The notes under the pieces were generated by a model that saw only the letters and a program-made list of their open reading frames with translations, did no database searches and was not told where the DNA came from. Positions 40,520 through 52,663 of a DNA stretch of 64,000 bases are shown here, one piece after another. Each line of letters begins with the position of its first letter. The first letter of the stretch is position 1. Both the position numbers and the translations under genes were made by a program. The stretch comes from Solen grandis (lineage: Eukaryota > Mollusca > Bivalvia > Adapedonta > Solenidae). The DNA lies in contig CM037792.1 in NCBI GenBank assembly GCA_021229015.1, positions 40,950,543 through 41,014,542 on the forward strand. Direction: 5' to 3'.

Positions 40520-43170
40520 TTATTAATTATTATTATTCTTTTCTTCCTCAGGATTTTCATATGTTGCAATCGTCCTAGGAGAATTAAATTTCGAGGCATA
40601 TTATTCATAAGCGTATTAAAAAAATTCTATAATTTTCATATCCTATGACGTCATATACGTCACACTTGGCAATTTGCTACAAAAGTTGTACGCGGTCCAG
40701 AGCGATAATTTAATGAACCGATTTTTATCAAATTTTCACAGAATGTGTATATTAAGTTCATGTTGTGCATCTCGTTGTCCGTTTTTTCAAAATTCGAAAA
40801 GCACAAGTTCTATGGCGAATGCAAGATTCAAACCAAGGACGTCAAATTGACAAATGCCATAAACGTCCCAAATGAGACAAGAATTGATATTTAGTCATAC
40901 ATAGATCTCCGATAGATTTAAACATTTTGTGAAAAAGGACGTCTTGTGACGTCATATGACGTCATCAAATTTCTAATTTTTAAACACATAATTTTATATA
41001 TGTTAATATGGTCCAAGGACAATGAAATTTTGATGTCATATTCTCCAAGAAATTTATTTTAAAATTTCTATGATTTTCATATCTCTATGACGTCATGTGA
41101 CGTCACACTTGAAATAAGCTACACAAGTTTGTACGCGGTCCAGAGCCTTATTAATGAACCGATTTCCAATCAAATTTTCACAGAATGTGTATATTAAGTT
41201 CTAGTTTTTGCATCCCGGTGCCGTTTTTCAAAATTCGAAAGTCCAAGGTTCTATAGCGAACCCCAAGATTCGAACAAGGTCGTAAAATTTCAAATTCTTA
41301 TAAAATCGGTCCTGTTTGAGAAAGAAAGATGATATTGGTCATATATAGGTCTCTGGGAGTCTTAAACATTTTGTGAAAAAAAGGGTATAACGTTACGTGA
41401 CGTCATTATAATAATGAATTTCAAATTCTAACAAATTTTTCCCTATATATTGAAATTTTCAAAAGGGCAAGGAAAATTTAATGCCGCATGTTTTCGGATT
41501 CTGAAATTTCATTTCAATGATTTTCAAAGCCCTATGACGCCCAAGACTCACATTTGAAATTGACTAAAAAAGATTGTGCACGGTCCAGAGCCATTATTAA
41601 TGGGCCGATTTTTACAAATTTTCACAGAATGTGTATATTAAGTTCTTATTGTTAAAACCGGTGTCCGTTTTTCAAATTTTTTCGAAAAGTCCATGGTTCT
41701 ATAGCAATTCAAGATTCGAACCAAGGCGCAAATTTTTAAATGCTTATAAAACGTCCAATTTGAGATAGAAATTTGAAATTTTGTCATTTTAGAATGTCTC
41801 TGGGTGTCTTAACAATTATGTGAAAATAAACGTCATATGACTCACGTGACGTCATTTGTTTCTTACTTTATTCTTTTCTTCTTCCTAACTAAACGCTTAT
41901 TTTAATATTTGCAATAGTCCTAGGACGAGAAATTTTTATAGCTTATTAGGCACTTGAGGAAATTTTGATTTCACCCCTACTGCATATATGTACCATACTC
42001 AATAAAGATCGATTTTTGTAAATATATGAATGAATAAAGAATTATACCCTAAAATAATTGACGTTTCCAAAATATTTAGTTTATTAAAATTGGTTTACGC
42101 AATACCAATTTATAACAAAAAAACTAAACGAAATGAAGTTAATTTTGCTGATAATATGCTGTTTTCTTGAGGTTTAACAGTCCAATATCTCAAAACGACT
42201 GAAGAAAATTTTATACATTATCGTAAAAAAATGTAGCATGTTTTAAGAGCTTCTAACGGTACCAAATTAATTGAAATTGGCTTCATATAAGAAAGTTACA
42301 TGGAAAAATAAGATATTTCATAATCATGCAAACATAAAAATATGGAAAAGGTCACGCGCAGGGGTCACCAGGCTTAAATATTTTGCGCAAACGACTTAAA
42401 AAAAAAAAAAATATCAAATTGCAATTGATGGGCTATATCTTTTATTTTGTTCTTTTTTTTTTGTTGTTTTTTTTTTTGTCGAAGTTGACTGTTTTCCAAA
42501 ATAAGCATTGAAGTTAATACATGTACAACGGCACAAGACAAAAATCCGTATTTTTCAACACTATGTAGCTGCGAGCAGTTTGCAAGCCTTGAAAAATTCA
42601 CACGCCCCCACATTTTAGACCATCTAAAAACTGCATTGTTTATGCTAACGAAATTCATATTGCATTTAGTTTTTTAGCTGGGATGTTACCTTTCAAAATA
42701 TCACCATAGTTCGAAATTCCAGGAAATTTTTTGGCAAAACTACGGAAGCCCAAACACGCCAAAATCGCTAAATACAAATTTAAATACGTTACAGGTGTCG
42801 AAAGGGATATAGCACTATACAAAATTCAATACTTCTTCCTAAAGGCTAAAATTAAACAAGGGTACAACTGAGCTGGAGTGATGAAAAATTCTAGTGTGAT
42901 GAAAGTTTTTTAACTTACATTTGAACACGTTCAAATTTTTTTTTATGTCATATGACATAGTATAAATGTTGTATGTAAACTACTTGTGCAAAAATATGGG
43001 CGGACTTTTATTAAAATTCACAGAATGTGTTCTATTTGTCTATTTTATAAAATAGAGGAGATAGAAAGTTGCAATTTGGACAGATTATCTATTATGTCAT
43101 CTTCTATATATACTAATAAAGCAGATGTTTCAGAAAGTCCTATCATTCGTTTAAAAACGAATGACATCTA
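40520..43170 (+). repeat. Repeat family B, element 5 (indel-rich)
   Basis: Three first-subtype monomers (about 40,690, 41,124, 41,580), then the same unique 3' part as element 1 (42,000-43,130). The end is CATTCGTTTAAAAACGAATG followed by CTAT in place of CTAG (43,167-43,170). Confidence 0.75.
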
Positions 43171-44220
43171 TTTCTTCTTTTTTATTATATTTTTTTTTTC
43201 TTCCTCTTAATTTGTGTTAAATTTTGAGGTGTTGCCATTGACTCAGAACAATGAAAAATTTTATGGCGTATATTTCAAACCATGAGCTTTCGGATTCAAT
43301 GAATTTCATATTCATAAACGTCACATAACGCAGATTCGACGTCAATGAAAAAGTTTGTACGCTTTTTACAGCCATTATTTTTGGGGCCAATATTTAAACA
43401 AAATTTCACAGAATTTTAGTTGGCTAGTTGGGCCTTTTTGGTGTCCGTTTTTAAAACCAAATTTTAAAAAACAAAAATTTTTTTGGGAACCAAATTTTGA
43501 ACTAATAGTCAAATTTAAATGCTATTAAATCTCTTCCAAAAGCTAAAATTATATTTGGCAAAATTAATCTCTAGGCCCTTTTTTTATTTAAAAGAAACCC
43601 AAATACGCACATACGCTAATCAAAAACTTTTTTATTAAAATTAAGGTTTTTTTTAACCCAAAGGCTTTAAAAATTTTGTATATTTCTTAAATTTTTCTGA
43701 AACTTAAGATTGGCCAAAGATTGATGGAGTAATGGGAAAAAAAAAAATTTTGGTTTAGTTTTGGGAATTTTTTTTTTTTTTCGGTTTTAAAGGGTTTTTT
43801 AAAACCCAAAAATATTAAAATTCCAACATAAAGCGGTGAAATTAAAATTTTAAACATTATTTTTTCCTTAATTTTTTAAATTAAAAAAAAAAAAAGGGAA
43901 TTAAAACAAAAAAAATTTAAACATGTAAATTTTCAGCGATTCTGCCGGTTGTCAAATTTTTAAAGGAAATCTTTAAACCATTAAAAAATCCACACCTTAA
44001 AAAGTAAATGTAAAATTTAAACATTATTTTGGTACCTAGAGTTTTAAAATTGATTAAAGTATAAGGAAGTTACCTCAAAAATACGAATATAAACCCAAGT
44101 GAAAGAATTTTCGAGAAATATCCTACTTCGCTTTTCACGTTAATTGAACATTTTCGGAAAATAGTAAGTTTACAGCTATGTCTTAGTCATATAAATTGCA
44201 AAAACCTTTTTACTTATATC
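43171..44220. repeat. Degraded family B start passing into low-quality AT-rich sequence
   Basis: TTCCTCTTAATTTGTGTTAA and GAGGTGTTGCCATTGACTCA (43,200-43,245) show another family B start. From about 43,400 the text becomes rich in T, A and short homopolymer runs and loses the repeat, as expected of unpolished consensus. No gene. Confidence 0.5.
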
Positions 44221-44237
44221 ATATTGATATTACTAGC

Positions 44238-44524
44238 TAAACAGTGGTTAGAGCGTCCGCCTCGGGAGCGAAGGTCGTGGTTTTCGATCCCCGACCCGAC
44301 ATACCAAAGTCGTAAAAAAATGTACGTTTATAGCTCCCTTGCTTGGCGCTCAGCATATAAGGTATTTGCAGGACTGGTTAGCGCGGTATCAGGATGATGT
44401 GACTGGGTGGTATCATGCCACAGTCTACGGCGTGATACTGCAGTGTGTAGTCCTATACCCGCATGAAGTAGACATCGTGACTGGCTGAATTACTGTCGGT
44501 GGACGTTAAACCCAACAAACACAA
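44238..44524 (+). repeat. tRNA-derived SINE
   Basis: A tRNA-like head with A-box-like TGGTTAGAGCGTCC (44,244) and a B-box (GGTTTTCGATCC, 44,279, with two extra T) is followed by a conserved central part (GGACTGGTTAGCGCGGTATC, GATGTGACTGGGTGGTATCA) and the tail GTGGACGTTAAACCCAACAA. This three-part structure is typical of molluscan SINEs with a shared central domain. It is transcribed by RNA polymerase III from the internal boxes if active. Confidence 0.8.
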
Positions 44525-44749
44525 CTGATATCATATATAGCAGTGTTTACTACACCGATCCCTACACACGATGTGTGCACACAGGCGCATGGTGACGTCT
44601 TTTGTAAACATTTATTAAAGTTGCTTAAATTATCATGTGTATAGATAAACATTTACATAAGAATGAGGATTTCGGAAATATTTTTGCAAAGGACTCCTAA
44701 GGAAAAAAAGGATGCAAAATTTAAAAATACTAAAATACAAGTATAGTTT

Positions 44750-44948
44750 ATTAGTTTTAACGTCCCACCGACATAATTTAAGTCTTTTGGAGACAATGTC
44801 TACTTGAGACAAATGTAGTGTTGTCACACTGCACAATCACGTCGTAGATAGTTGGCATGATACCACACCCAGTCATTTTAAATCCGGACCCCGACCATCA
44901 TCCAAAGAACTACCCTTATTAAGCTGAGCGCCAACCAAGGGAGCTATA
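44750..44948 (-). repeat. 5'-truncated SINE, opposite orientation
   Basis: TTAACGTCCCACCGAC (44,756), GGCATGATACCACACCCAGT and GCTGAGCGCCAACCAAGGGA are complements of the SINE at 44,238; the tRNA-like head is missing. The two copies lie tail to tail about 225 bp apart. Confidence 0.75.
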
Positions 44949-45417
44949 CCAGTACCTATGTTTACGAATTTGGTAAATACAAAAAATTGAATAATTGATA
45001 TAACGTTTTTTAAACAACTAACAGATCATGTTTATCTCGTTTGATTTGGTATTTCCGGGTATTCCTAGCCTTGATATCTTCCGCTGACACCGACTTTTTT
45101 AAACGATTATTTTTTACATATTTCTTTCTTTCCTTAATGTCAATCAGTTGATATTTTCTGATTTCTCAACTAATTCAAACAAGATAAATAAATAAAAAAA
45201 AAGCCATCACAAAAATTAATTGAAATCTGAAAAAGAAATGAGCCGACCGTCAAAAAATGCGCGAAATTTATGTGTTACATCCATATTTGGAAAGCACGTG
45301 CACGTGTGAGAATACTTTAACAACACGCTGACGTAACACTTAAATGGCGCCATCTTCTAATATAGCAGCATAACGTAGTAATAGGCGGGGCAAACTCTAA
45401 GTTGTCATGTTAATTAA
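44949..45417. other. Non-coding sequence
   Basis: No gene recognised; AT-rich with scattered GC-richer words. Confidence 0.5.
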
Positions 45418-47020
45418 GTATAGGTTAGTGTTTTTTTAGTAAGCATTAATGAAATTAATTAAACCGCGCGACCGATTTAATGGACTTAATGCTTACTAAA
45501 TAACACTAACCTACTTAGTGTTTGAAATTATGTTTTGAAATTTAACGCAGTCGCACATTCCAAATATAGTATTGATTATTTAGACTCCGCCCTATCAACC
45601 TGTTCCCGGCGTGAATTACATCACGTGACATGTTATGTCAAAGGTCAATGCGTCGCTCTAGCTGTGTATATCTGTGTAGATCTACGCTCCAAATGAGCAT
45701 TGAACCGGAAGCCGACTTTGATCTCTTCGGAAAAAAAGTGGTGATTGAAATTTGAAAAAAAGATACGTTTAGAAAGGTTCATATTTTCTGCACCTATATA
45801 TTTTGTTTTGGACATTTTTTATTTTTTTATTTAATAACCCTTGTTTGTAAGTGTTTTTCTTTCTTCTCTTCTCATTATTTATATACATTTTCAATTTGAA
45901 TTTATTTAATGGGATATTATACTTAATCGCTTTTTTTTAGTAATTAGTTATATATTGCCCATTCTGTTTAACATGTTAGACATTGAAATTACACAAGTGT
46001 CTTTAAAGCGATGACCGATACAAATGTTGTTAGAACTTGTGGTCAAACCCTCTTACTTATTTTTTTTTAAAATCTTCAATTGTATCATCATTACTTAGGC
46101 AATAATACATGTTTAAACAAACTAAGCGGAAGGTAAGTTCTTTGTTATTTTAGATTAATCAGAATCCGGTGAGAAAAATGTTTTTTTCTCTATGGTTCTG
46201 TGTATTATTTTTTTGTCGATGTTCAGGGCGTTCACATCAAAAATCCCTGTAACACGTTACACATGCGGGGACTAAGACCACAATTTAAATTTACTATATG
46301 TTCTATATAAGCATATATACAAATGACAATTTCTGTAAGGGACATTGGCATCCAAACTTACCCTCATAAAATAGATCTATTCAAAGAAAATAATTCTTAC
46401 ATTTTAAACACGGAGTCACCCGCCACTTTTTGACCTATTTAAGGCCAAATAACATCGTATAATTTAGTGCACCGTCGCGGCCATTTCACGCCAATTTTCT
46501 CCTAAAAAATTCCCCCCTCAGAAATTTGCTAAACTATTAGATTGTTGTGCAATAAGGCCTCCAAATTGGACATTTTATGACTATTTAAACTGTTCTATAG
46601 AATTCAATCCTTCATTGCATGTCTTTCAGTCAAAATCCACCTTAATTCTGCATTAAATAGGTCACTTTTTTCTGTGTAGGCACATCCGGTAACCAAGGGC
46701 AGGTAATTGTGGTCTTAGTCTATTTTGGTGAACACATAAAGCCCCGCTTCTCGACACATCTTAAACGCACATGCGCAGTGAAGGGCTTGAAGCTGTTTTA
46801 AAATTGATCATTGATTTAGCGGAATAGTTTTTTAGTGACAAGTTGATGCCGATTAAATGTTTTAAAAATGGAGACAAAATTTTGAAAAAATGGAATGATT
46901 TCATTGGACAACATATAATTTCAAACACAAAGAGAATTTAAACAGTTAAGAAGCCGTCCCCTCCTACGCTCGTTCTGGCTTCTTAACTGTTAAATTCTCT
47001 CTTAATAAACACTAACTATA
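45418..47020. mobile_element. Possible 1.6-kb non-autonomous element with hairpin ends
   Basis: TATAGGTTAGTGTTTTTTTA (45,419-) and the complement of CTTAATAAACACTAACTATA (47,001-47,020) resemble each other, giving degenerate inverted ends. Each end also has a subterminal hairpin: arms 45,421-45,449 with 45,486-45,513, and 46,931-46,955 with 46,977-47,000 (AAACAGTTAAGAAGCC/GGCTTCTTAACTGTT). No coding sequence inside. Nested within is a perfect 16-bp inverted pair at 46,270-46,285 and 46,705-46,720. Element status is inferred from symmetry only. Confidence 0.4.
46270..46720. repeat. MITE-like unit with perfect 16-bp inverted ends
   Basis: GACTAAGACCACAATT at 46,270-46,285 and AATTGTGGTCTTAGTC at 46,705-46,720 enclose about 420 bp without coding content. 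It could be a small DNA transposon; target duplications were not evident. Confidence 0.45.
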
Positions 47021-47299
47021 ACGAATACAGTCGTCTCCATCGTATGTACAAGCTTTAAATTGAAATTTAACTCACGAGTCTACACGCGTCGACGAATCTA
47101 TTGCATGGTAGCATTTACGGTTTTATTCCCCCGACTGTACACGAAATTAAAAAAAAGAATTTTGATATGCAGAATTAATAGGTTTAAGTTTAATTGCTTA
47201 TATTTTGAAAACCTATAAAACTAGACCCAAATATCTACAATTGAATTGTAAGATTTTCAGGACATTTATTTTGGTAGCTAGAATACAAACCTTGGAATC

Positions 47300-47508
47300 T
47301 CTCAGCCCCTCACCGCTGTGGGTTCGAATTCCGGAGGGACTTCGGATTTTTCATGTGAGGAAGCCTTCCAGCTGGCTTGCGTAGTCGGGGTTATATCCGC
47401 GTATCTCTGTGTACCGGGTCTTCCTCCACCTGTAATTAGCTGGACGTCTCTATATGATTGAAATACTATCACAGCGACGGTAAACCCCAATATAACAACA
47501 ACAACAAT
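47300..47508 (+). repeat. Second tRNA-derived SINE family
   Basis: B-box GGGTTCGAATTCC (47,320-47,332), followed by GGAGGGACTTCGGATTTTTC, GGAAGCCTTCCAGCTGGCTT and the tail AGCGACGGTAAACCCCAATA with (AAC)n. The minus-strand open frame across it is a by-product. The A box is not clear. The tail type is common to molluscan SINEs. Confidence 0.7.
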
Positions 47509-47689
47509 TAAAATGGTCAAGTTATAAGAAACGATATCAAAATAAAGATTTATTTATTTTCCCACATATGGCTTACTTCACAAAGTTCATGCATGAAAGT
47601 CCATACGAAAAAAAAAAAAGTAAAAGGTAGAAATATAATATATATTCTTTCTAGCGGTATTAATCTTTACATTTCAAAATGTTGCAGAA

Positions 47690-49894
47690 ATCCCCATCAT
47701 TCGTATCAACGAATGAAAATCTAGTTATTATTCTTTTTTTTCTTCCTCTTATATTTGTGTTGATTTCGATGTGTTGCCATTGGCCCTGAACAATCAGAAA
47801 ATTTTATGGCATGTATTTCAAACCATGAGCTTTCGGATGCATTGAATTTCATATTCATATGACGTCATAAAACGTCAGACTTGACGTCACCTGAAAAAGT
47901 TTGTACGCGGTCTACAGCCTTATTTCTGGACCGACTTCCATCAAAATTTCACAGAATGTGTATGTTAGGTTGTATTTTTGCATCCAGGTGTCCCGTTTTT
48001 CAAAATTCGAAAAGTCCATGGTTCTATGGCGAATCCAAGATTCGAACCAAGGTCGTAAATTCAAATGCTTATAAAACTTCATATTTAAGATAGAAAGTTA
48101 TATTTAGTCATATTAATAGGTCCTAGAAGTTTTAAACATTTTGTGCAAATAAATGTCATATGACGTCACGTGACGTCATTATATGATAATTATTTCTAAT
48201 ATTAACAAGAGTATTTCTATATGTTGAAATTGTCGAAGGGCAATGAAAATTTAATGACACATCTTCAATCGCTGAAAGTTTGATTTTTATGATTTTCATA
48301 TCCTATGACATCATATGACGTCACACTTGAAATAGCAACAAAAGTTTGTACGCGGTCCAGACCATTGTTTATGAACCGATTTTCATCAAATTTTCACAGA
48401 ATGTGTATATTAAGTTCTAGTTGTGCATCTCGGTGTCCCCTTTTTTCAAAATTCGAAAAGTCCATGGTTCTATAGCGAATTCAAGATTCGAACCAAGGTC
48501 GTAAATTTTTAAATGCTTATAAAATCGGTCCTATTTGAGAAAGAAAAGTGATATTGGTCAATATATAGGTATCTAAGAGTCTTAAACATTTTGTGAAAAG
48601 AAACGTCATATGACGTCACGTGACGTCATTATATGATTATGTATTTTATAATATTAACAAGAGTATTTCTATATGTTGAAATTGCCAAAGGGCAATGAAA
48701 ATTTTAATGACGTGAGGAAATTTTGATTTCACCCCTACTGCATATATTAGCCATATCTCAATAAATATCGATTTTTGTAAATATATGTATGAATAAGAAT
48801 TATAGCTGAATAATTGACGTTTCCAAAGATATTTAGTTTATTAAAATTGGTTTACGCAATACAAATTTATAAGCAAAAAAACTAAATGAAATGAAGCTAA
48901 TTTTGATGATAATATGACGTTTTCTTTAGGTTTAACAGTCAATATATCAGAAACGACTGAAGATAAGTTTATACATTATGCGTATAAAATGTACAGTTTT
49001 AAGAGCTTTCTAACGGTACCAAGTTTATTGAAATTGGACTTCATATAAGAAATTACATGGAAATAAGATATTTCATAATCATGCATCATAAAAATAGGAA
49101 AAGGTCACGCGCAGGGGTCACCAAGCTTAAATACTTGCGCAAACGACTTAAAAAAAAAAAAAAAAAAAAATATATATATAAATATCAAATTGCAATTGAT
49201 GGCTAAAATCTTGATTATTTTTTTTTTTTTTTTTGTCGAATGTTGACTGTTTCCAAAATAAGCATTGAAGTTAATACATGTACAGCGGCACAAGACAAAA
49301 ATCCGTATTTGCAACACTATGTAGCAAAGCGAGCAGTTTGCAAGCCTTGAAAAATTCACAACGCAGCCCCACATTTTAGACCATCTAAAAACTGCATTGT
49401 TATGCTAACGATATTCATATTGCATCAGTTTGTAGCTGGGATTTTACCTTCAAAATATCACCATAGTTCGAAATTCCAGGAATTTATGGCAAAACTACGG
49501 AAGCCCAAACACGCCAAATCGCTAAATACGTTTAACTACGTTACAGTGTCGAAAGGATATAGCACTATACAAATATTCAATACTTCTTCCTACTGAGGCT
49601 AAAATTAAACAAGGTTACAACTGAGCTGGAGTGATGAAATTCTATGTGTGATGAAAGTTAGAAACTTACATTTGAACACTGTTTCATTTTTCTTTCATGT
49701 CATTTGACATAGTATAAATTTTGTATGTAAACTACATGTGCAAGATATGGGCGGACTTTTAATAAAATTCACAGAATGTGTTCTATCATCTTCTATATAT
49801 ACTATATAAAGCAGATGTTGCAGAATTTGGTTTTTTCTATATAAAGCAGATGTTGCAGAAAGTCCTATCATTCGTTTAAACGAATGACATCTAG
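47690..49894 (+). repeat. Repeat family B, 3' tail plus element 6
   Basis: A tail (GCAGAAATCCCCATC, ATTCGTATCAACGAAT, CTAG at 47,721-47,724) is directly followed by a new element. That has TTCCTCTTATATTTGTGTTG, monomers at about 47,904 and 48,350, then the unique 3' part, and CATTCGTTTAAACGAATG with CTAG at 49,891-49,894. Near its 3' end 'TATATAAAGCAGATGTTGCAG' is duplicated (49,803 and 49,839). Confidence 0.85.
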
Positions 49895-52640
49895 TAATAT
49901 TAATAATTCCGTGATGCACAAATTCACTTCAATCGTCTTTCAAAAAATATAGATGCTAATCAATAAGAATATAAACAATTTAAATGATAATAAATGATTT
50001 AAAGGCTGTACTGGCGTGCGAGCAGTAACCGTGAACAAGTAGTATTCGTGATTTACTGATAATATCGTCAAATATAACGCTGTGTCGGAAAAAGTTTCAC
50101 TTTCTCAATATTCCTCATAATTTAATTTTCAGTGTGGAAACCAAATTTTTATCGAGAAAGGGTCTGAGTATTAATGAAATTACAATCGATTATTTATCAG
50201 TAAAATGAAAATATAACTTTCCTCGTCGCGAGGGATTAGCGCGTGCGACAGTGCACGAGCGATCTCGGTTATTTTGAGTTCGCTAATTAGGTATTATATT
50301 GGTATTTTTATCATAAGAAAATAATTATTCTAATCAGTCATTTCAAACAATTTCAACCCTTTTTCAATATCTATAACTTTAGAAAATCATGTCACAGACT
50401 GCTTGAGTATTTTAAAAGGGGAATAATAAACTATTTACAGCAGTTGTCTTTCTTAAATATTGGCGGGGCCCACAACGGGGATATCAACTATTTAAATAAA
50501 CCAATTTTCAAAACAGAAATCAGTTTTAAGTATTTATTTTATTTTTATTACTTTTTTTTTCCTTTTCAGACCGGCCATTTATTATCGCTGATGTTTCCTT
50601 CTTTCCTTTAATGATTTTGTTGTTGTTTTTTTTCTTGATATTCAAATGATGTCGGCTTACACAGACAATGAATTTAATTTCTGAACCTAAATTTAAAAAA
50701 GAAAGATGTCCAGTTTTTAAGAAAATAAATGGTGTAGACAGAAAGCAGATACATTTACATCTTAAGATAGGAAACGTATTTGAAATTCTACCCATCATTA
50801 CTTCCTTCAATCACGTACTGTTTCGTTCATTTTTAATCATTGGACGATTTTCCTTTTATCAGTATTGGTTTTTCAGCGTTTGAAAAGAATATCTATGAAT
50901 AATAAAAATATTTATATACAAATCGGATTATGGTATACCTTGGAACACAAATACAATACTGTTTACTTTAATTGTATAATGAGTGATGCTAAACTTATCA
51001 AACTTTCCAATCTAATATGTAATATATTAAATTTGATTTAAGTGAATTAAAAAGAAAATGTGCTTACCACGGAAATTGTGTTTTGAATCAACAAGCAATA
51101 TGTTTGGAGTCTCAGTTTAATTATCTATACGGCAACCCTCTGGTTTCAGACTGACGGACGGGAATATCAAAATACAAATGTATCACGAAATTTAAAACCA
51201 TGATCGCTATTTGTTGCTGTTCTGTTAAAAAGAATTGGCCCAAAGCGCATCATTGCATTGGAAAATATGTTGTTTATTATTTTTTCGCCAGTTTTTAATT
51301 CTGTATTTAAACATATAACGGGGTGTTTATGTTTATTTACATCGCATGCGCACGTAGCTTCGATATCCTAGTTTAACCAACCGTAACTTAGGTTTCTGTA
51401 AGTATTGTAAAACAACAACAACAACATAAATCCAGTAAATTCATTACATGATTTATGTGTTTTTCAAAGTGTTTGCAATATTTGCAAGTATGATTTACAA
51501 ATAAAATTCAAACAAGCGTAAGTGCGCTCTTTGCCGCTAAGGATATTTTTAAAACTCGGCTAAAAAAACAACTTTACTTTGCATTAGACTTGCTTTTTTT
51601 CTGTCCATCGGTCTTAATTTAAAGTGACAAAATTGATTAAAGTTGTTAGAACAAATGTTCAAGAACAGAAATGTATTATTATGATTGCTGATAAATACCG
51701 ATAGTGTATAAGCGAAAAATCAACATTCAAACGTTACATAATATTGACTTTGGAAATAAAAATATCAAACTAAAGTCATATTTCTGGTTAAGGGATGTAA
51801 AAGAAAATGGTAGGCTGCCATCTCTATAATTTTCCATAAATTGACTAGATGCACTGATGGTGGATACAACCAAATTTAATTTAATCAAAATGATATGTAT
51901 GTATATGTAGCCATAAGCGGTTGAATACCTTAACGAGGCGTGGTTTACAGCCCGAACCTATAGTGTTGCTTAAATATTGAAAAGAAGCTGGTAATAAACA
52001 ATATCTTATTTTGGATTAATTTTCTCATGCCTCCATCAGTAAGGCTAAGGGCCTCTTTATCTTAGTACACGAGTGACGGAAGAACTCGATATATGTTTGT
52101 ATCAGATGGAAATCGAACCTATCTGTTTATATTTTCAGACTATTTTATTCGCATCACACGTTTACAGCAGAAAAGCAATAAAATCGTTAAAAATTCACGG
52201 ATACTGCTCGCATCCCAGTATAGATAAAATAAAGAATAGAAAATAAAAAGAAATAAAAAAAAAAAAAAATAAAAAAAAAAAAAAAAAAAAAAAAAATGGA
52301 TAAGAGTGTAAAGAAAATAAATAAATAGGAAAAAAGGTGAATGGATAAATAAAAATTAAAAATAAAATAAATATGAAAATCAAGATGCGGATGCCAGTAT
52401 AGGAACATTACCTAGATGACTTCATTTATGGCATAATCGTTAAATGAATTGATGATGAATTTTTTTTTAGATAAAATGGTGGCTGCTCCATGACTAATAA
52501 ATGAATAAATAAATAAATAATGAATTTATACATAAATAAACAAAACATAATGGAATTAATATGTTGCTGTTTATGATCATGATAGTTGAAAGCAAATTAT
52601 TGAAAGAAAGTAAAGGAAGAAAAATCAAAATGACGGCTGT
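49895..52640. other. Mostly unique non-coding sequence with A-rich tracts
   Basis: No gene recognised. There is an A-rich, low-complexity tract at about 52,235-52,297 and TAAA/AATAAATA repeats near 52,500-52,525. Confidence 0.55.
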
Positions 52641-52663
52641 GATGACAAAGAGATTTCTTACCT

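Noticed and set aside
44238..44310. Possible functional tRNA gene
   Set aside because: A- and B-box-like words are present, but the B-box has extra T and the sequence continues into a SINE body with a GTTAAACCC tail; no tRNA acceptor pairing seen.
47302..47520. Minus-strand 72-codon frame with a hydrophobic start resembling a signal peptide
   Set aside because: It lies wholly within a tRNA-derived SINE in antisense; the hydrophobic part is the (AAC)n tail.
30768..49894. CRISPR-like array
   Set aside because: Monomers are about 450 bp, directly abutting, with no short repeat/spacer alternation; this is eukaryotic tandem repeat structure.
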